Part shown: piece by piece, positions 1 to 7,264 of the stretch
Numbering within the stretch: the stretch's first letter is position 1
Layout: each line of letters opens with the position of its first letter
IMG/VR virus record: IMGVR_UViG_3300022924_000001
Span: 64,001-128,000 of that record
Direction: 5' to 3' (one strand)
From: a virus
Length of the DNA: 64,000 bases
Notes under the pieces: model-generated
What the model was told of the DNA's origin: nothing
Database searches by the model: none
The model's input: only the letters and a program-made list of their open reading frames with translations
Translations under genes and position numbers: made by a program

Positions 1-62
1 GTCTTGATTTGTACGGTCAACATTTTTGCTTAGCAGAAGCACAGGAACTAATTAAATTATAA
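1..62 (+). CDS. 3' end of an unidentified gene (5' partial)
   Basis: An open frame enters from the left edge and ends at TAA (60-62); the 19 visible residues end in LAEAQELIKL. It lies five bases before the next start, in the spacing normal for this block. Too little is visible to assign a family. Confidence 0.5.
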   Translation, partial: LDLYGQHFCLAEAQELIKL

Positions 63-66
63 GATT

Positions 67-177
67 ATGAAAACTAAGAAATATACAGTAGAAAAGGCAA
101 TGATAGGAATCTTATTTTTATTCGGGGTTGCTATAATGCTATCAGTACTAACACTAATTGAAATAATAACAGACTAA
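67..177 (+). CDS. small single-span membrane peptide (36 aa)
   Basis: A lysine-rich N-terminus (MKTKKYTVEK) is followed by a hydrophobic stretch at about residues 12-32 and a short tail ending in TD, so one membrane helix is likely. The start follows 'aagatt' and the next gene begins three bases after the stop. No family recognised; one of several membrane peptides in this block. Confidence 0.55.
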   Translation: MKTKKYTVEKAMIGILFLFGVAIMLSVLTLIEIITD

Positions 178-179
178 TT

Positions 180-401
180 ATGAACGCATCAGAACAACAA
201 TTAAAAGACTTTTTAGAAAGTAATTCCAGTGAAGTAATACACTTATCTTTAAAGCCGCAAGGTATGCACACAACTATAGAAAATGGTGCGGTTAACCTCT
301 GTTATGTTGAGGTATTTGGTAACGAATATACCTTTGGGGGTATATCTGAACAGGTTTACGATGATTTAGTAACCGCTTATGATTGGCGAGAAAGAAAATA
401 A
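180..401 (+). CDS. hypothetical protein (73 aa)
   Basis: Short acidic protein with a predicted helical start (SEQQLKDFLES) and a beta-rich middle (LCYVEVFGNEYTFGG). There is no signal peptide or membrane segment. It is packed two bases from its neighbours on both sides. I do not recognise the family. Confidence 0.7.
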   Translation: MNASEQQLKDFLESNSSEVIHLSLKPQGMHTTIENGAVNLCYVEVFGNEYTFGGISEQVYDDLVTAYDWRERK

Positions 402-402
402 T

Positions 403-498
403 ATGAGTATACAACCTACACAAACAGCTGTAAGCCCTCGCAATAGAGAGGGTTTTGATAATAAAAAACAAGTAATTGAATACTTAAAATCATTATAG
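403..498 (+). CDS. small protein (31 aa), tail shared with the next gene
   Basis: Starts one base after the preceding stop. Its last residues (VIEYLKSL) match the tail of the following 49-aa protein (LIEYLKSL), and the DNA is identical over 24 bases (474-497 and 626-649). It looks like a shortened duplicate of its neighbour. Function unknown. Confidence 0.5.
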   Translation: MSIQPTQTAVSPRNREGFDNKKQVIEYLKSL

Positions 499-500
499 CC

Positions 501-650
501 ATGAAAGAAATACAAGAATTACTAAAGAATTTAGAAACGTTTAGGGTGGAGATATACTATTATGGTATAGTACTGTATAATATAGATACATGCGAAGAGG
601 AGAGTTTTGACAATGAAGCAGATTTAATTGAATACTTAAAATCATTATAA
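501..650 (+). CDS. hypothetical protein (49 aa)
   Basis: Begins with a charged helix (MKEIQELLKNLETFRVEI) and ends in DLIEYLKSL, the tail duplicated in the 31-aa gene just upstream. Starts two bases after that gene's stop. Possibly an all-helical small binding protein; not assigned. Confidence 0.6.
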   Translation: MKEIQELLKNLETFRVEIYYYGIVLYNIDTCEEESFDNEADLIEYLKSL

Positions 651-652
651 CT

Positions 653-823
653 ATGAGCACAATAACAACACAAAGAGGTGAGAGGATAATTGGCACCTGC
701 AAGACATTTGACAATATTACTTTCAATAGATTGGAAGCTCAATTTAAAGCGGAGTACGGACACGATAATGTTTGGTATAAGAGAGACTACGCAATTCAAA
801 CGATTTACTTTTTTACAAATTAG
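653..823 (+). CDS. hypothetical protein (56 aa)
   Basis: Separated by two bases from the gene before and five from the gene after, so probably translated from the same transcript. Contains EAQFKAEYGHDNVWYKRDYAIQ, reminiscent of small phage proteins with an aromatic helix, but no family is recognised. Confidence 0.6.
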   Translation: MSTITTQRGERIIGTCKTFDNITFNRLEAQFKAEYGHDNVWYKRDYAIQTIYFFTN

Positions 824-828
824 AAATT

Positions 829-1131
829 ATGGAAAATATAACTGAGAATAACAAAATCATTGCGGAGTTTATGGACTGCTTAACTGTAGATATGAATGGC
901 GTTATAAAAGAAGATATAAACAGCTTAAAATATCACAAAGATTGGCATTGGTTAATGCCAGTCGTAACTAAGATTAAAAGTCTATCTACGCTAAAAGAAA
1001 TAGGTATATTGTTTTATCAGGAATGGGAACAGGTTATCAATGATAAATTACTAACTCTTAAAATAGAAGCGCTTTATGTTGTTTGTATAGAATTTATCAA
1101 ATGGTATAATAAACAAAATTCGCCCGCATGA
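829..1131 (+). CDS. 'LMPVV' family phage protein (100 aa), copy 1
   Basis: The core WLMPVVTKIKSL and the C-terminal helix (EALYVVCIEFIKWYNKQ) match proteins at 8071-8397 and, more weakly, 47883-48329. All begin with an 'iiAEFm/l' helix and end in an aromatic helix. The stop overlaps the next start (ATGA at 1128), indicating coupled translation. Members of this type are common in Bacteroidota phages without a known function. Confidence 0.75.
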   Translation: MENITENNKIIAEFMDCLTVDMNGVIKEDINSLKYHKDWHWLMPVVTKIKSLSTLKEIGILFYQEWEQVINDKLLTLKIEALYVVCIEFIKWYNKQNSPA

Positions 1132-1346
1132 AAACAATAATCTACAAAAGAAAAAACGGTGGTATTGCTGAGGTATACACACGTACTGATACAAAGAAAG
1201 AAGCCAAACAGATACTTATAGACAAATGGCAATCTATAGTGCAGGAAGACGATAGTTTAATGGAAGACGATGGGCTAAAATTAAAAGGTACTGTATTGGA
1301 CTACGATGTCTATAAATGGTTTATAGAACAGGATATGAGTTTGTAA
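1128..1346 (+). CDS. hypothetical protein (72 aa)
   Basis: Translation is coupled to the LMPVV-family gene by a four-base overlap. A basic N-terminal strand (KTIIYKRKNGG) is followed by an acidic middle (QEDDSLMEDDG). No domain recognised. Confidence 0.7.
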   Translation: MKTIIYKRKNGGIAEVYTRTDTKKEAKQILIDKWQSIVQEDDSLMEDDGLKLKGTVLDYDVYKWFIEQDMSL

Positions 1347-1364
1347 CAATTAAAAAACATTATT

Positions 1365-1730
1365 ATGACACTAGATCAATATATTTTAGAAGCTATAGAT
1401 AGCAGCGGTTATGAGTTAGAAGCAATAACAGGTAAAGAGAAACTTGAATTTTTAGTCAGTACTTTTAAATCAGAATATGGATACCCTGAAAACATAAAAA
1501 GGTACGGAGGCTTACAAAAAACATTTGAGAGTTACTTGCAGGGATTACCGTCGAGTTTTAATATTGATTTCGAATACTCCGAGATAATTAATAGGGGTAT
1601 GGAAATGGGAATGATTTCAACAGAATCAACCCAATCAGAACAAAGAGCGTTTTGTAATCAGTGGTGGCCACGTATTTTTATGGGAGTGCGTAAGTTGTGC
1701 AGACAGGCAAAAGTAGATTTTGACATCTAA
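1365..1730 (+). CDS. hypothetical conserved-type phage protein (121 aa)
   Basis: Soluble, mostly helical, with the run YGGLQKTFESYLQGLPSSF (about residues 46-65) and an aromatic C-terminal part (NQWWPRIFMGVRKL). It resembles unassigned proteins of Bacteroidota phages with a 'gL...y.qGLPs' core. The leader is A-rich (aattaaaaaacattatt) as at most starts here. Confidence 0.75.
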   Translation: MTLDQYILEAIDSSGYELEAITGKEKLEFLVSTFKSEYGYPENIKRYGGLQKTFESYLQGLPSSFNIDFEYSEIINRGMEMGMISTESTQSEQRAFCNQWWPRIFMGVRKLCRQAKVDFDI

Positions 1731-1755
1731 ATATTTCCGCAAATACCGTTTAAAA

Positions 1756-1956
1756 ATGGAAACACTAACAGCAACAAGGGTAAAAGACAGTTGGTACACA
1801 CATACACTGTATCTAAGAGATTCCAAAAATAAAGTAAAGGCAATATACACCAATACTGTAACAGCGCCGCGAAAAAACTGCAAATCAATAGTAATAAGGA
1901 ACAAAGAATATTTAATCAATTGGGAAAACTCAATTAACCTAACACGTAAGAAATGA
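1756..1956 (+). CDS. hypothetical basic protein (66 aa)
   Basis: I place the start at 1756, after an A-rich leader, rather than at the in-frame ATG at 1720, which would overlap the upstream gene. Beta-strand-like repeats of basic residues (KNKVKAIYTNTV, CKSIVIRNKEYL). The stop overlaps the next start (ATGA). Function unknown. Confidence 0.6.
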   Translation: METLTATRVKDSWYTHTLYLRDSKNKVKAIYTNTVTAPRKNCKSIVIRNKEYLINWENSINLTRKK

Positions 1957-2099
1957 AGACAAAAAAAGTATTGGTAGAATTTGAAATAGACACCGATTGG
2001 GGTAGTTCAGTGATAGAGGTAGCTGTAAGTAACCAAATAAAAAGAATGTTCATTAATGGCGTTGAGGTTATCACTAAGGTAGAGGTAAGGGTATTTTAA
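1953..2099 (+). CDS. hypothetical beta-rich protein (48 aa)
   Basis: Four-base overlap with the gene upstream. Alternating hydrophobic residues (KVLVEFEID, VIEVAV, VEVITKVEVRVF) predict a small beta sheet. No known family. Confidence 0.6.
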   Translation: MKTKKVLVEFEIDTDWGSSVIEVAVSNQIKRMFINGVEVITKVEVRVF

Positions 2100-2136
2100 A
2101 AATCGGGCGGAGAAAAACAACAAATAAATAGAAATT

Positions 2137-2283
2137 ATGAACAATGAAAAAGAGTTGCGAGTATTAAAATCTAAATACAGGGCTGCCTTACTTCAATTGC
2201 AGCAGTACAGTGATAACCGTTTTATTATCCAAGGAAGTTTAACTTTGGATATTGAACAAGAATTAAAATATTTAAATCTATAA
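2137..2283 (+). CDS. hypothetical helical protein (48 aa)
   Basis: Charged, leucine-rich helix throughout (LRVLKSKYRAALLQLQQ). A GC-rich/A-rich motif (2105-2130) precedes the start by about 30 bases, as at many genes here. Function unknown. Confidence 0.6.
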   Translation: MNNEKELRVLKSKYRAALLQLQQYSDNRFIIQGSLTLDIEQELKYLNL

Positions 2284-2388
2284 TATTATGCAAACAGAGA
2301 GAACAAGACATTTAGAAAAAAGGGATTGAAGGAACTTTAAGTTATTTCGCCGCAAATAAAAAAGTATAATAATAAAAACTGTTTTAAA

Positions 2389-2601
2389 ATGACAAGAAAA
2401 GAAAGACTAATACAGGAACTAGAAAAGGAAATGGCTGAAATGCAGGTAATGGGGCATAACCCCCGAGAATGGGTAGAGGCAATAGGCTACCTAAAGACAG
2501 GTGAACGTAATACACCACTCCCACATAAATACGAACTTACAGAGGCGTGTGTCGATGATATAGAAACGGTTTATAGGGATTACGGAATTGCCGCCGAATA
2601 A
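2389..2601 (+). CDS. hypothetical protein (70 aa)
   Basis: Starts with a charged helix (KERLIQELEKEMAEMQ). The GCCGC/A-rich motif lies 40 bases before the start and another one overlaps the stop codon (GCCGCCGAATAA). About 100 bases between this gene and the previous one hold only that motif and a 13-codon frame. Family not recognised. Confidence 0.7.
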   Translation: MTRKERLIQELEKEMAEMQVMGHNPREWVEAIGYLKTGERNTPLPHKYELTEACVDDIETVYRDYGIAAE

Positions 2602-2619
2602 ACTAATAAAAGTAAAAAC

Positions 2620-2841
2620 ATGAAATCAAAATTAAATAAGCTAACCGATCTAGGGTTAGATAAAGAAACATCTATAAAATTAGCACAAGAACAGGTTAAG
2701 AGGGAAGAACTACAGTTTAACCAGAGGCTATACAAAGAAGAAAGGATAGTTACAAAATACGACGGTGTAAAACAGATATTAAATAATTCGCCGGGAATAA
2801 AACCACAAACACCCCAAATAACCGCTTTACAGCCATTTTAA
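2620..2841 (+). CDS. hypothetical protein (73 aa)
   Basis: Highly charged N-terminal two-thirds (probable coiled helix) and a proline-containing tail (PGIKPQTPQITALQPF). The start follows 'agtaaaaac'. No domain recognised. Confidence 0.7.
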   Translation: MKSKLNKLTDLGLDKETSIKLAQEQVKREELQFNQRLYKEERIVTKYDGVKQILNNSPGIKPQTPQITALQPF

Positions 2842-2910
2842 GACACTAAAACAAAAATAAGGTAACATAGCATAGAAGTAACAATAATAAACATTTAAAA
2901 CAAAAACATT

Positions 2911-3093
2911 ATGAATGCAATTGCTGAAAACAGATTAAAATTTAATTACGAAAACACCGATAAGACTCTTAAGGAACTTAAAGCGGATATAGTAAGATAC
3001 GAGGGTTGTAAAGGAAACAATCACCCTAACGTAATAGCCAGGATAAAAAAGCTTAAAAAAGCTTTAGAATACATTGAAACAAAAACTAAATAA
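2911..3093 (+). CDS. hypothetical helical protein (60 aa)
   Basis: Two charged helices (TLKELKADIVRYEGC and VIARIKKLKKALEYIETK) with a glycine/asparagine turn between them. Small helical hairpin; possible nucleic-acid or protein adaptor, but nothing specific is visible. Confidence 0.65.
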   Translation: MNAIAENRLKFNYENTDKTLKELKADIVRYEGCKGNNHPNVIARIKKLKKALEYIETKTK

Positions 3094-3127
3094 CTAAATC
3101 AGGGGTGCGCCTGTAACGCTTCACATT

Positions 3128-3217
3128 ATGAAACTCTACAAATACATCCCTGCAATCATATGCATCCTGCTATTAGCTTCATTAAGCATAGCAGTAATGC
3201 AATATTTAAATTACTAA
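3128..3217 (+). CDS. membrane peptide (29 aa)
   Basis: MKLYKY followed by a hydrophobic span of about 18 residues (IPAIICILLLASLSIAV), then QYLNY. Either a single-pass membrane peptide or an uncleaved signal sequence. It starts after an A-poor leader, so expression is less certain than for its neighbours. Confidence 0.45.
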   Translation: MKLYKYIPAIICILLLASLSIAVMQYLNY

Positions 3218-3236
3218 CTTATTAATACTCTTTATT

Positions 3237-3434
3237 ATGAACACAATATTTAAACAGATTGAACAGGATTCAGTTACTAAATCAAACAGGATAAACGATT
3301 TAACGATAGCATTGGCGCAAGCTATTATCAACATGGACAGAGCAAGAGACATCTTGAAGACAACAAGAGAGGGAGATTGGAATATTCTCGATACAGATAA
3401 GTACAGAGAGGTATTAAACAACAAAACAAATTAA
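3237..3434 (+). CDS. hypothetical protein (65 aa)
   Basis: Helical protein with an alanine-rich helix (DLTIALAQAIINMDRARDIL). Packed 11 bases before the next gene. No family assignment. Confidence 0.65.
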   Translation: MNTIFKQIEQDSVTKSNRINDLTIALAQAIINMDRARDILKTTREGDWNILDTDKYREVLNNKTN

Positions 3435-3445
3435 AAACAAGCATT

Positions 3446-3631
3446 ATGAAAGAAATAATTTTCCAACTACTAAAAGAAGAAACCCTAACAACCAGTATTT
3501 ACACAGGGGGAGGGGAAGAGCCAAATATTATATATTTTACGGATTCCGAGGGGATAAATTACTCCGAGATTGACAGCTTTTTAAGAACTATGGCGCAAAG
3601 AATAGAAAATGCAATCATTAAAACAGAATAG
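3446..3631 (+). CDS. 'MKEIIFQ' family protein (61 aa), copy 1
   Basis: Paralogue of the 60-aa protein at 9024-9206: both share MKEIIFQ, the core IIYFTDSEGI and a C-terminal MAQRIE.AI helix, and the first 21 bases of the genes are identical. The GGGEE loop near residue 21 is specific to this copy. Function unknown. Confidence 0.75.
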   Translation: MKEIIFQLLKEETLTTSIYTGGGEEPNIIYFTDSEGINYSEIDSFLRTMAQRIENAIIKTE

Positions 3632-3635
3632 TATT

Positions 3636-3845
3636 ATGAAAACAGAAACCAAAACATATTACAGGGTAAGGCCAGAACATAACGGATACGCTCCTGAGGA
3701 CTTTGATACAATGGAAAAGGCATTAAAAAGGGCTAACGAAAGAAACAGTCTCATACCCCATCAGTATTTTAAAGGTGAGTTTTATTCAGGGTCTAATTGC
3801 AAGTTACAAAAAGTAACGGTTACCATAGAGGATATAACAGTATAA
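3636..3845 (+). CDS. hypothetical protein (69 aa)
   Basis: The start at 3636, four bases after the preceding stop, is preferred over the in-frame ATG at 3609, which lies inside the upstream gene. Contains YYRVRPEHNGYAPEDFDTM, then a KALKRANERN helix and a beta tail. It resembles small phage proteins of unknown role. Confidence 0.65.
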   Translation: MKTETKTYYRVRPEHNGYAPEDFDTMEKALKRANERNSLIPHQYFKGEFYSGSNCKLQKVTVTIEDITV

Positions 3846-3883
3846 ATTTGCCGCATAAAAACTATAAACTAAATAAAACAGTT

Positions 3884-4081
3884 ATGAAACTAACAGTAAA
3901 CCAAATAATACTCCTACTGGACATATACAGAGGTACAGATACACAGAACTCAATAGGCACTTACAACAAAGACCTAAATACGTTAATAGGGATGGGATAT
4001 GTCTATTTTGTAAATACGCCAATGGTAACAGAAAGAGGTGCACTATTAGTTGAGCAGTTGAGGATAATTACAGATATTTAG
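3884..4081 (+). CDS. winged-helix-like small protein (65 aa)
   Basis: Start at 3884 follows a GCCGC/A-rich motif at 3850; the frame can be extended upstream only by overlapping another gene. The pattern LTVNQIILLLDIYRG ... LNTLIGMGYVYFVNTPMVTERGALLVEQL looks like helix-helix-wing of a small winged-helix protein, with 'G-tERGa' typical of MarR/phage wHTH tails. DNA binding is inferred. Confidence 0.6.
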   Translation: MKLTVNQIILLLDIYRGTDTQNSIGTYNKDLNTLIGMGYVYFVNTPMVTERGALLVEQLRIITDI

Positions 4082-4110
4082 CCTGCATTAAAAACACAAA
4101 CCAATAAATT

Positions 4111-4404
4111 ATGAGAAAACTATCACAGCTTTATAAGACAGTATTAGTAGCCATAGAGACTACTAGAAGTGTTGGTATATGTATGGCTATATCCAAATTA
4201 GGGTATAATGATATAAATAATGAGGAGTATGAAGTCCTACTAAATGATTTGAAAAGTAATAAACCTAAACCTTATAATCAGTGGTACAATCATTACGATA
4301 AATTTAGCCTAGTAGGAGGTTATTGGTGGGATAAGTTTTCAAAAGAGCCACGTATAAAATACCTGAAGGCTCGTATAGCCGACTTGGAAGGTAGGGGAGA
4401 ATAA
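4111..4404 (+). CDS. hypothetical protein (97 aa)
   Basis: Helical N-terminus with a 'SVGICMAISKLGY' turn, then an aromatic segment (QWYNHYDKFSLVGGYWWDKF) and a helical end. Resembles unassigned Bacteroidota phage proteins. Not assigned. Confidence 0.7.
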   Translation: MRKLSQLYKTVLVAIETTRSVGICMAISKLGYNDINNEEYEVLLNDLKSNKPKPYNQWYNHYDKFSLVGGYWWDKFSKEPRIKYLKARIADLEGRGE

Positions 4405-4449
4405 AATTTCCCGGCGAATAAAAACTAAATAAATAAAAATCAGACAGTT

Positions 4450-4683
4450 ATGAAAAGAGAAATAACAATACAGTACAATTGGGAAGCATTAGACGGAGAG
4501 TTTAAGAAACACCACATAGAGGCTTTGGAAGAAAGCGCATTAGAAAGGATAGGCAGTCAGATGTCAGAAGGTGTAACATCAGGACAGCTTTACGATAATA
4601 TATTCATATTATATACCGACCTAAACGAGGATGGTGATGAGGGGATCAGTTATACAGGTTGGTGGAGTTCAACAATTAAATAA
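4450..4683 (+). CDS. hypothetical protein (77 aa)
   Basis: Preceded by the motif CCCGGCG + A-rich at 4410. Contains the aromatic/acidic core WEALDGEFKKHHIEALEESALERI and ends in SYTGWWSSTIK; similar short 'eg-y...F...Y.G.W.' proteins occur widely in phages. Function unknown. Confidence 0.7.
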   Translation: MKREITIQYNWEALDGEFKKHHIEALEESALERIGSQMSEGVTSGQLYDNIFILYTDLNEDGDEGISYTGWWSSTIK

Positions 4684-4686
4684 TGA

Positions 4687-4746
4687 TTTCCACACTTATG
4701 GAAAAAACATAGCCATATGAGGGCGTTTAAGACCAATGAGTGGAAA
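4687..4746. repeat. TTTCCAC/GTGGAAA inverted elements, left side
   Basis: A hairpin TTTCCA-(6)-TGGAAA lies at about 4687-4704 and ATGAGTGGAAA at 4736-4746. The reverse complement of the latter, TTTCCACTCAT, occurs at 5593-5603, and a second hairpin TTTCCAC-(4)-GTGGAAA follows at about 5638-5655. They bracket the GIY-YIG-type nuclease gene and its small partner. Confidence 0.6.
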
Positions 4747-4762
4747 ATAAGTGAAATATTTC

Positions 4763-4793
4763 TTGCGCATATAAAAACTATTGATTACTTTTG
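4763..4793 (+). promoter_or_regulatory. candidate Bacteroidota-type promoter
   Basis: TTG at 4763-4765, a 20-base gap, then TACTTTTG (4786-4793), matching TAnnTTTG. It lies 20 bases before the nuclease gene at 4813 in a 130-base stretch with no convincing gene (a 28-codon frame at 4717 is probably spurious). Confidence 0.5.
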
Positions 4794-4812
4794 CCTTAAA
4801 TAGATAAGGTAA

Positions 4813-5424
4813 ATGACAGTAGAGTTTTATATTTTGAGGGCAGTAAGTGAAGGAATAACAAAGATAGGGGTAACATCTGATTTAAATACTAGGGTTTCCA
4901 CAATAAGTAATTTAGAAAAAGCAAAGTACTGTTTGGTATTTAAATCTGAACGTATTGATGAGTATGATGGACGGGCTTTAGAAAAAACTGTATCAAAACA
5001 TTTCTCACATGATATAGTTAAGGGTAAAGAGTGGTTTAAGACACACCCTTTGGATATAATAAGATTTGTAATTCCTCTACTGGGTTTTGACAGGAGCACC
5101 AAAAAGCCTTTCAATATCCCCGAATATATAAAATATCCTGCTTGGATCGAGAAGAACAGTAAGTATAATACGCTTAAAGAAAAGAGGACAGACGGAGTAA
5201 GAATAGATTCGAGATATACAGCTTATGTACAGTTTGTATATAACCACGGTTTTAGGACGGTCGCTTTTTGTAATATAGGGGATGCGGCTAGATTCGCCCG
5301 GAAAAATAAACATGCAATAAAGATGGTTTCTTATGTAACTGAGATTTTATACGGACAAACCAAACAACAATGGACATTAGAGAAGAGCAGTGAATATCCC
5401 CTTAGTGATTGGGCTTTATTATAA
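4813..5424 (+). CDS. GIY-YIG-superfamily (T5orf172/MUG113-type) nuclease
   Basis: Probably a small DNA endonuclease, possibly a homing enzyme. The N-terminal 90 residues carry the family pattern: FYIL (5-8) and KIGVT (17-21) in place of GIY...YIG, an arginine at 27, a glutamate-containing helix (ALEKTVSKHF, about 57-66) and GKEWF (about 73-77). The C-terminal half (residues 95-203) is basic/aromatic and may recognise DNA; I cannot name it. The gene follows its own promoter-like site, and TTTCCAC inverted elements lie on both sides, which suggests a mobile insertion. Family membership is read from motifs; the homing role is inference. Confidence 0.7.
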   Translation: MTVEFYILRAVSEGITKIGVTSDLNTRVSTISNLEKAKYCLVFKSERIDEYDGRALEKTVSKHFSHDIVKGKEWFKTHPLDIIRFVIPLLGFDRSTKKPFNIPEYIKYPAWIEKNSKYNTLKEKRTDGVRIDSRYTAYVQFVYNHGFRTVAFCNIGDAARFARKNKHAIKMVSYVTEILYGQTKQQWTLEKSSEYPLSDWALL

Positions 5425-5431
5425 AATAAAA

Positions 5432-5590
5432 ATGGAGAACGAAATAATAAACTGGAGTAAGGTATCGGAATTGCTCGCAGGAAATAGGGATAGCATAAGG
5501 GCTAACCGTTACCCTAAAAAGTTCCACAAACAAATAGAATTTCTTAAGCGTTGGGAACAATACTTGATTGAAGAGGTAAAAAATATGTAG
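5432..5590 (+). CDS. small helix-turn-helix-like protein (52 aa)
   Basis: Begins eight bases after the nuclease gene; the in-frame ATG at 5390 would overlap that gene and is rejected. WSKVSELLAGNRDSIRANRYPKKFHKQIE has the spacing of a helix-turn-helix, followed by a leucine/acid helix. It may be co-transmitted with the nuclease. Role inferred only. Confidence 0.55.
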   Translation: MENEIINWSKVSELLAGNRDSIRANRYPKKFHKQIEFLKRWEQYLIEEVKNM

Positions 5591-5592
5591 TA

Positions 5593-5655
5593 TTTCCACT
5601 CATAGGTTCTAAAGTACGCATATACGGTATATATTTTCCACAGGAGTGGAAATTA
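5593..5655. repeat. TTTCCAC/GTGGAAA inverted elements, right side
   Basis: TTTCCACTCAT (5593-5603) is the exact reverse complement of 4736-4746. A perfect 7-bp hairpin TTTCCAC/GTGGAAA lies near 5638-5655. The 120 bases between 5590 and 5713 contain these and a CCGCCGC/A-rich motif (5669), but no gene. Confidence 0.6.
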
Positions 5656-5712
5656 CACCTCTCAAAAACCGCCGCATAAAAACAAAAATAACTAAATAAA
5701 ACCGTTAATTTT

Positions 5713-5862
5713 ATGGCAACACTAATAATATACAGCAACAGTAAAGAAGTATCAAGAGAGAAGTTTGCATACAAACACACAGCCGAACTAGTCGCAGAGA
5801 ATTGGATCAAGGGGCTTAAAGACTATGAGAGGGAAGAAAACTACAGCTACGAAATCGTCTAA
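5713..5862 (+). CDS. hypothetical protein (49 aa)
   Basis: ATLIIYSNSKEVSREKFAYK is followed by an acidic aromatic helix. Preceded by a motif of the CCGCCGC/A-rich type 38-44 bases upstream. Unassigned. Confidence 0.6.
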   Translation: MATLIIYSNSKEVSREKFAYKHTAELVAENWIKGLKDYEREENYSYEIV

Positions 5863-5971
5863 AGCCAGTGTTTACGGGGCTTTACAGATGTACGAAAAGA
5901 ACCATTATACTGTAATTTATTTTGTTACAGATAGAAGGTGGACAGGCGTAAATACCCCCTCAACCCCCTAA
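5825..5971 (+). CDS. possible small basic protein (48 aa)
   Basis: Overlaps the preceding gene by 38 bases in another frame. The sequence is basic at the start (RGKKTTATKSSK), then YEKNHYTVIYFVTDRRWTG, which has the composition of a real protein. The long overlap lowers confidence. Confidence 0.4.
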   Translation: MRGKKTTATKSSKASVYGALQMYEKNHYTVIYFVTDRRWTGVNTPSTP

Positions 5972-6041
5972 AAATAAGGCAAACAGCGTTTCAAAACCAT
6001 TTGACATAAAAATCAATCTAACCCAATTAACAACTATTAAC

Positions 6042-6317
6042 ATGAAACCAACAGAATTAGAGGCAATAGTATTGAAAGCTATTATATCCCAAGATTACCC
6101 ATACACCCTTGCCCCTGATACCATAGGGCGTCCTGTATGTATAGAAAACGTATTAAGGGACAATCTTGACTTAGTGCTTGCAGGGATTGTTCCTGAGGTC
6201 TTATATGCTGTCTTGGATTCTCTTAACGATAAGCATTGGGTTACAGTTGACTATAGTTCTGATAGAATATGTAGTATAACTCAGGATGGTTATAACAGTT
6301 ATGTGAGTAGATTATAG
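6042..6317 (+). CDS. winged-helix-like hypothetical protein (91 aa)
   Basis: LEAIVLKAIISQD ... VLRDNLDLVLAGIVPEVLYAVLDSLNDKHWVTVD ... ICSITQDGYNSY fits a winged-helix layout, with a 'lt.dGy..y' tail seen in small phage DNA-binding proteins. DNA binding is inferred. Confidence 0.6.
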   Translation: MKPTELEAIVLKAIISQDYPYTLAPDTIGRPVCIENVLRDNLDLVLAGIVPEVLYAVLDSLNDKHWVTVDYSSDRICSITQDGYNSYVSRL

Positions 6318-6363
6318 TTTTTATGCGGCAAAAAAATAATCAATAATTTAAAAGATAATAATT

Positions 6364-6702
6364 ATGCAAAATCAAACAGTAATACACAGCAACGGCTCAA
6401 AATGGGCAGGGGAAGATAAAAATACAATTGAGCAGTTAGTAGAAATACTAAAAACTGAAACTATAGAAGAGCGTTTCTTTTCTCAGTATTCTGTTCGTGT
6501 CTCCCCTTTAAATATTAAACTCCATAATCATTGTCCTATCTCTGATTACAACGGTCTTGTTAGATTCTTTGGAAATTTTGAGACATTGAGCCACGTTTTC
6601 AGGATTGATACAAATGATAAAGAATTAATTAATAAGTTATCTAAAGCAATCAGAGAGAATGAGGGATGGAAAAAATACTACTCTAAAAATTTGTTAAGTT
6701 AA
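6364..6702 (+). CDS. hypothetical protein (112 aa)
   Basis: Preceded by GCGGC/A-rich motif at 6325. Soluble alpha/beta protein containing ERFFSQYSVRVSPLN and FFGNFETLSHVFRIDT. I do not recognise the family. Confidence 0.7.
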   Translation: MQNQTVIHSNGSKWAGEDKNTIEQLVEILKTETIEERFFSQYSVRVSPLNIKLHNHCPISDYNGLVRFFGNFETLSHVFRIDTNDKELINKLSKAIRENEGWKKYYSKNLLS

Positions 6703-6752
6703 TCAAAAGTAACTGTTAAGGGCTGAAAAAATAATCAATAAATACAAATATT

Positions 6753-6965
6753 ATGATAACATACAAAGGGGTAAAATACCCAACAAGAACAATAGATGGC
6801 TACACGATAGCCACAGAAACTTTGAGTATAGCAATAGGCGACGATTACGAGTACGATGAAGAGGCGGAGGATGTAGATAACTCCATAACTTATTATGCAA
6901 CACAGGAAGAATTTCTATTACCTGAGTCAGAACTAAAAGAACTATTAAATGACGTCTTATCTTAA
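6753..6965 (+). CDS. hypothetical acidic protein (70 aa)
   Basis: Strongly acidic (DDYEYDEEAEDVD) with YYATQEEF near the C-terminus. Similar acidic 'itYkg..YP.R...' proteins recur in Bacteroidota phages and might mimic DNA, but this is only a composition argument. Confidence 0.7.
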   Translation: MITYKGVKYPTRTIDGYTIATETLSIAIGDDYEYDEEAEDVDNSITYYATQEEFLLPESELKELLNDVLS

Positions 6966-6970
6966 TAATT

Positions 6971-7258
6971 ATGAAAACAAATTTTACTACTCAAACACAT
7001 TTAGTTCTATTAAACGAAAACGGAGACATACTAGGCGTAATACAATGCCCAGAAGGTAAAGATATAGACATATCAGAAAAACTAAAGGCATCTATCACCA
7101 ATTTCTACATTTATGATGATTCTATATCTGTCAAATTAAACTACGATAACTTTGACCTAGATGAAGATTCAGCAGGCTGTAATTTTGATGCTGACATTAC
7201 CCAAGATGATGAGTGTATAACCGTTTACCTTTCACTGACTAATACAGATTTATACTAA
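6971..7258 (+). CDS. hypothetical acidic protein (95 aa)
   Basis: Five bases after the preceding gene. The N-terminal strand (THLVLLNENGDILGVIQCPEG) and the acidic remainder (DLDEDSAG, DADITQDDE) predict a small beta/alpha fold. Net charge strongly negative like the gene upstream. Unassigned. Confidence 0.7.
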   Translation: MKTNFTTQTHLVLLNENGDILGVIQCPEGKDIDISEKLKASITNFYIYDDSISVKLNYDNFDLDEDSAGCNFDADITQDDECITVYLSLTNTDLY

Positions 7259-7264
7259 AATAAA

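Noticed and set aside
4717-4803. 28-codon frame
   Set aside because: It covers the promoter-like element and the TTTCCAC repeats and has unconvincing composition.
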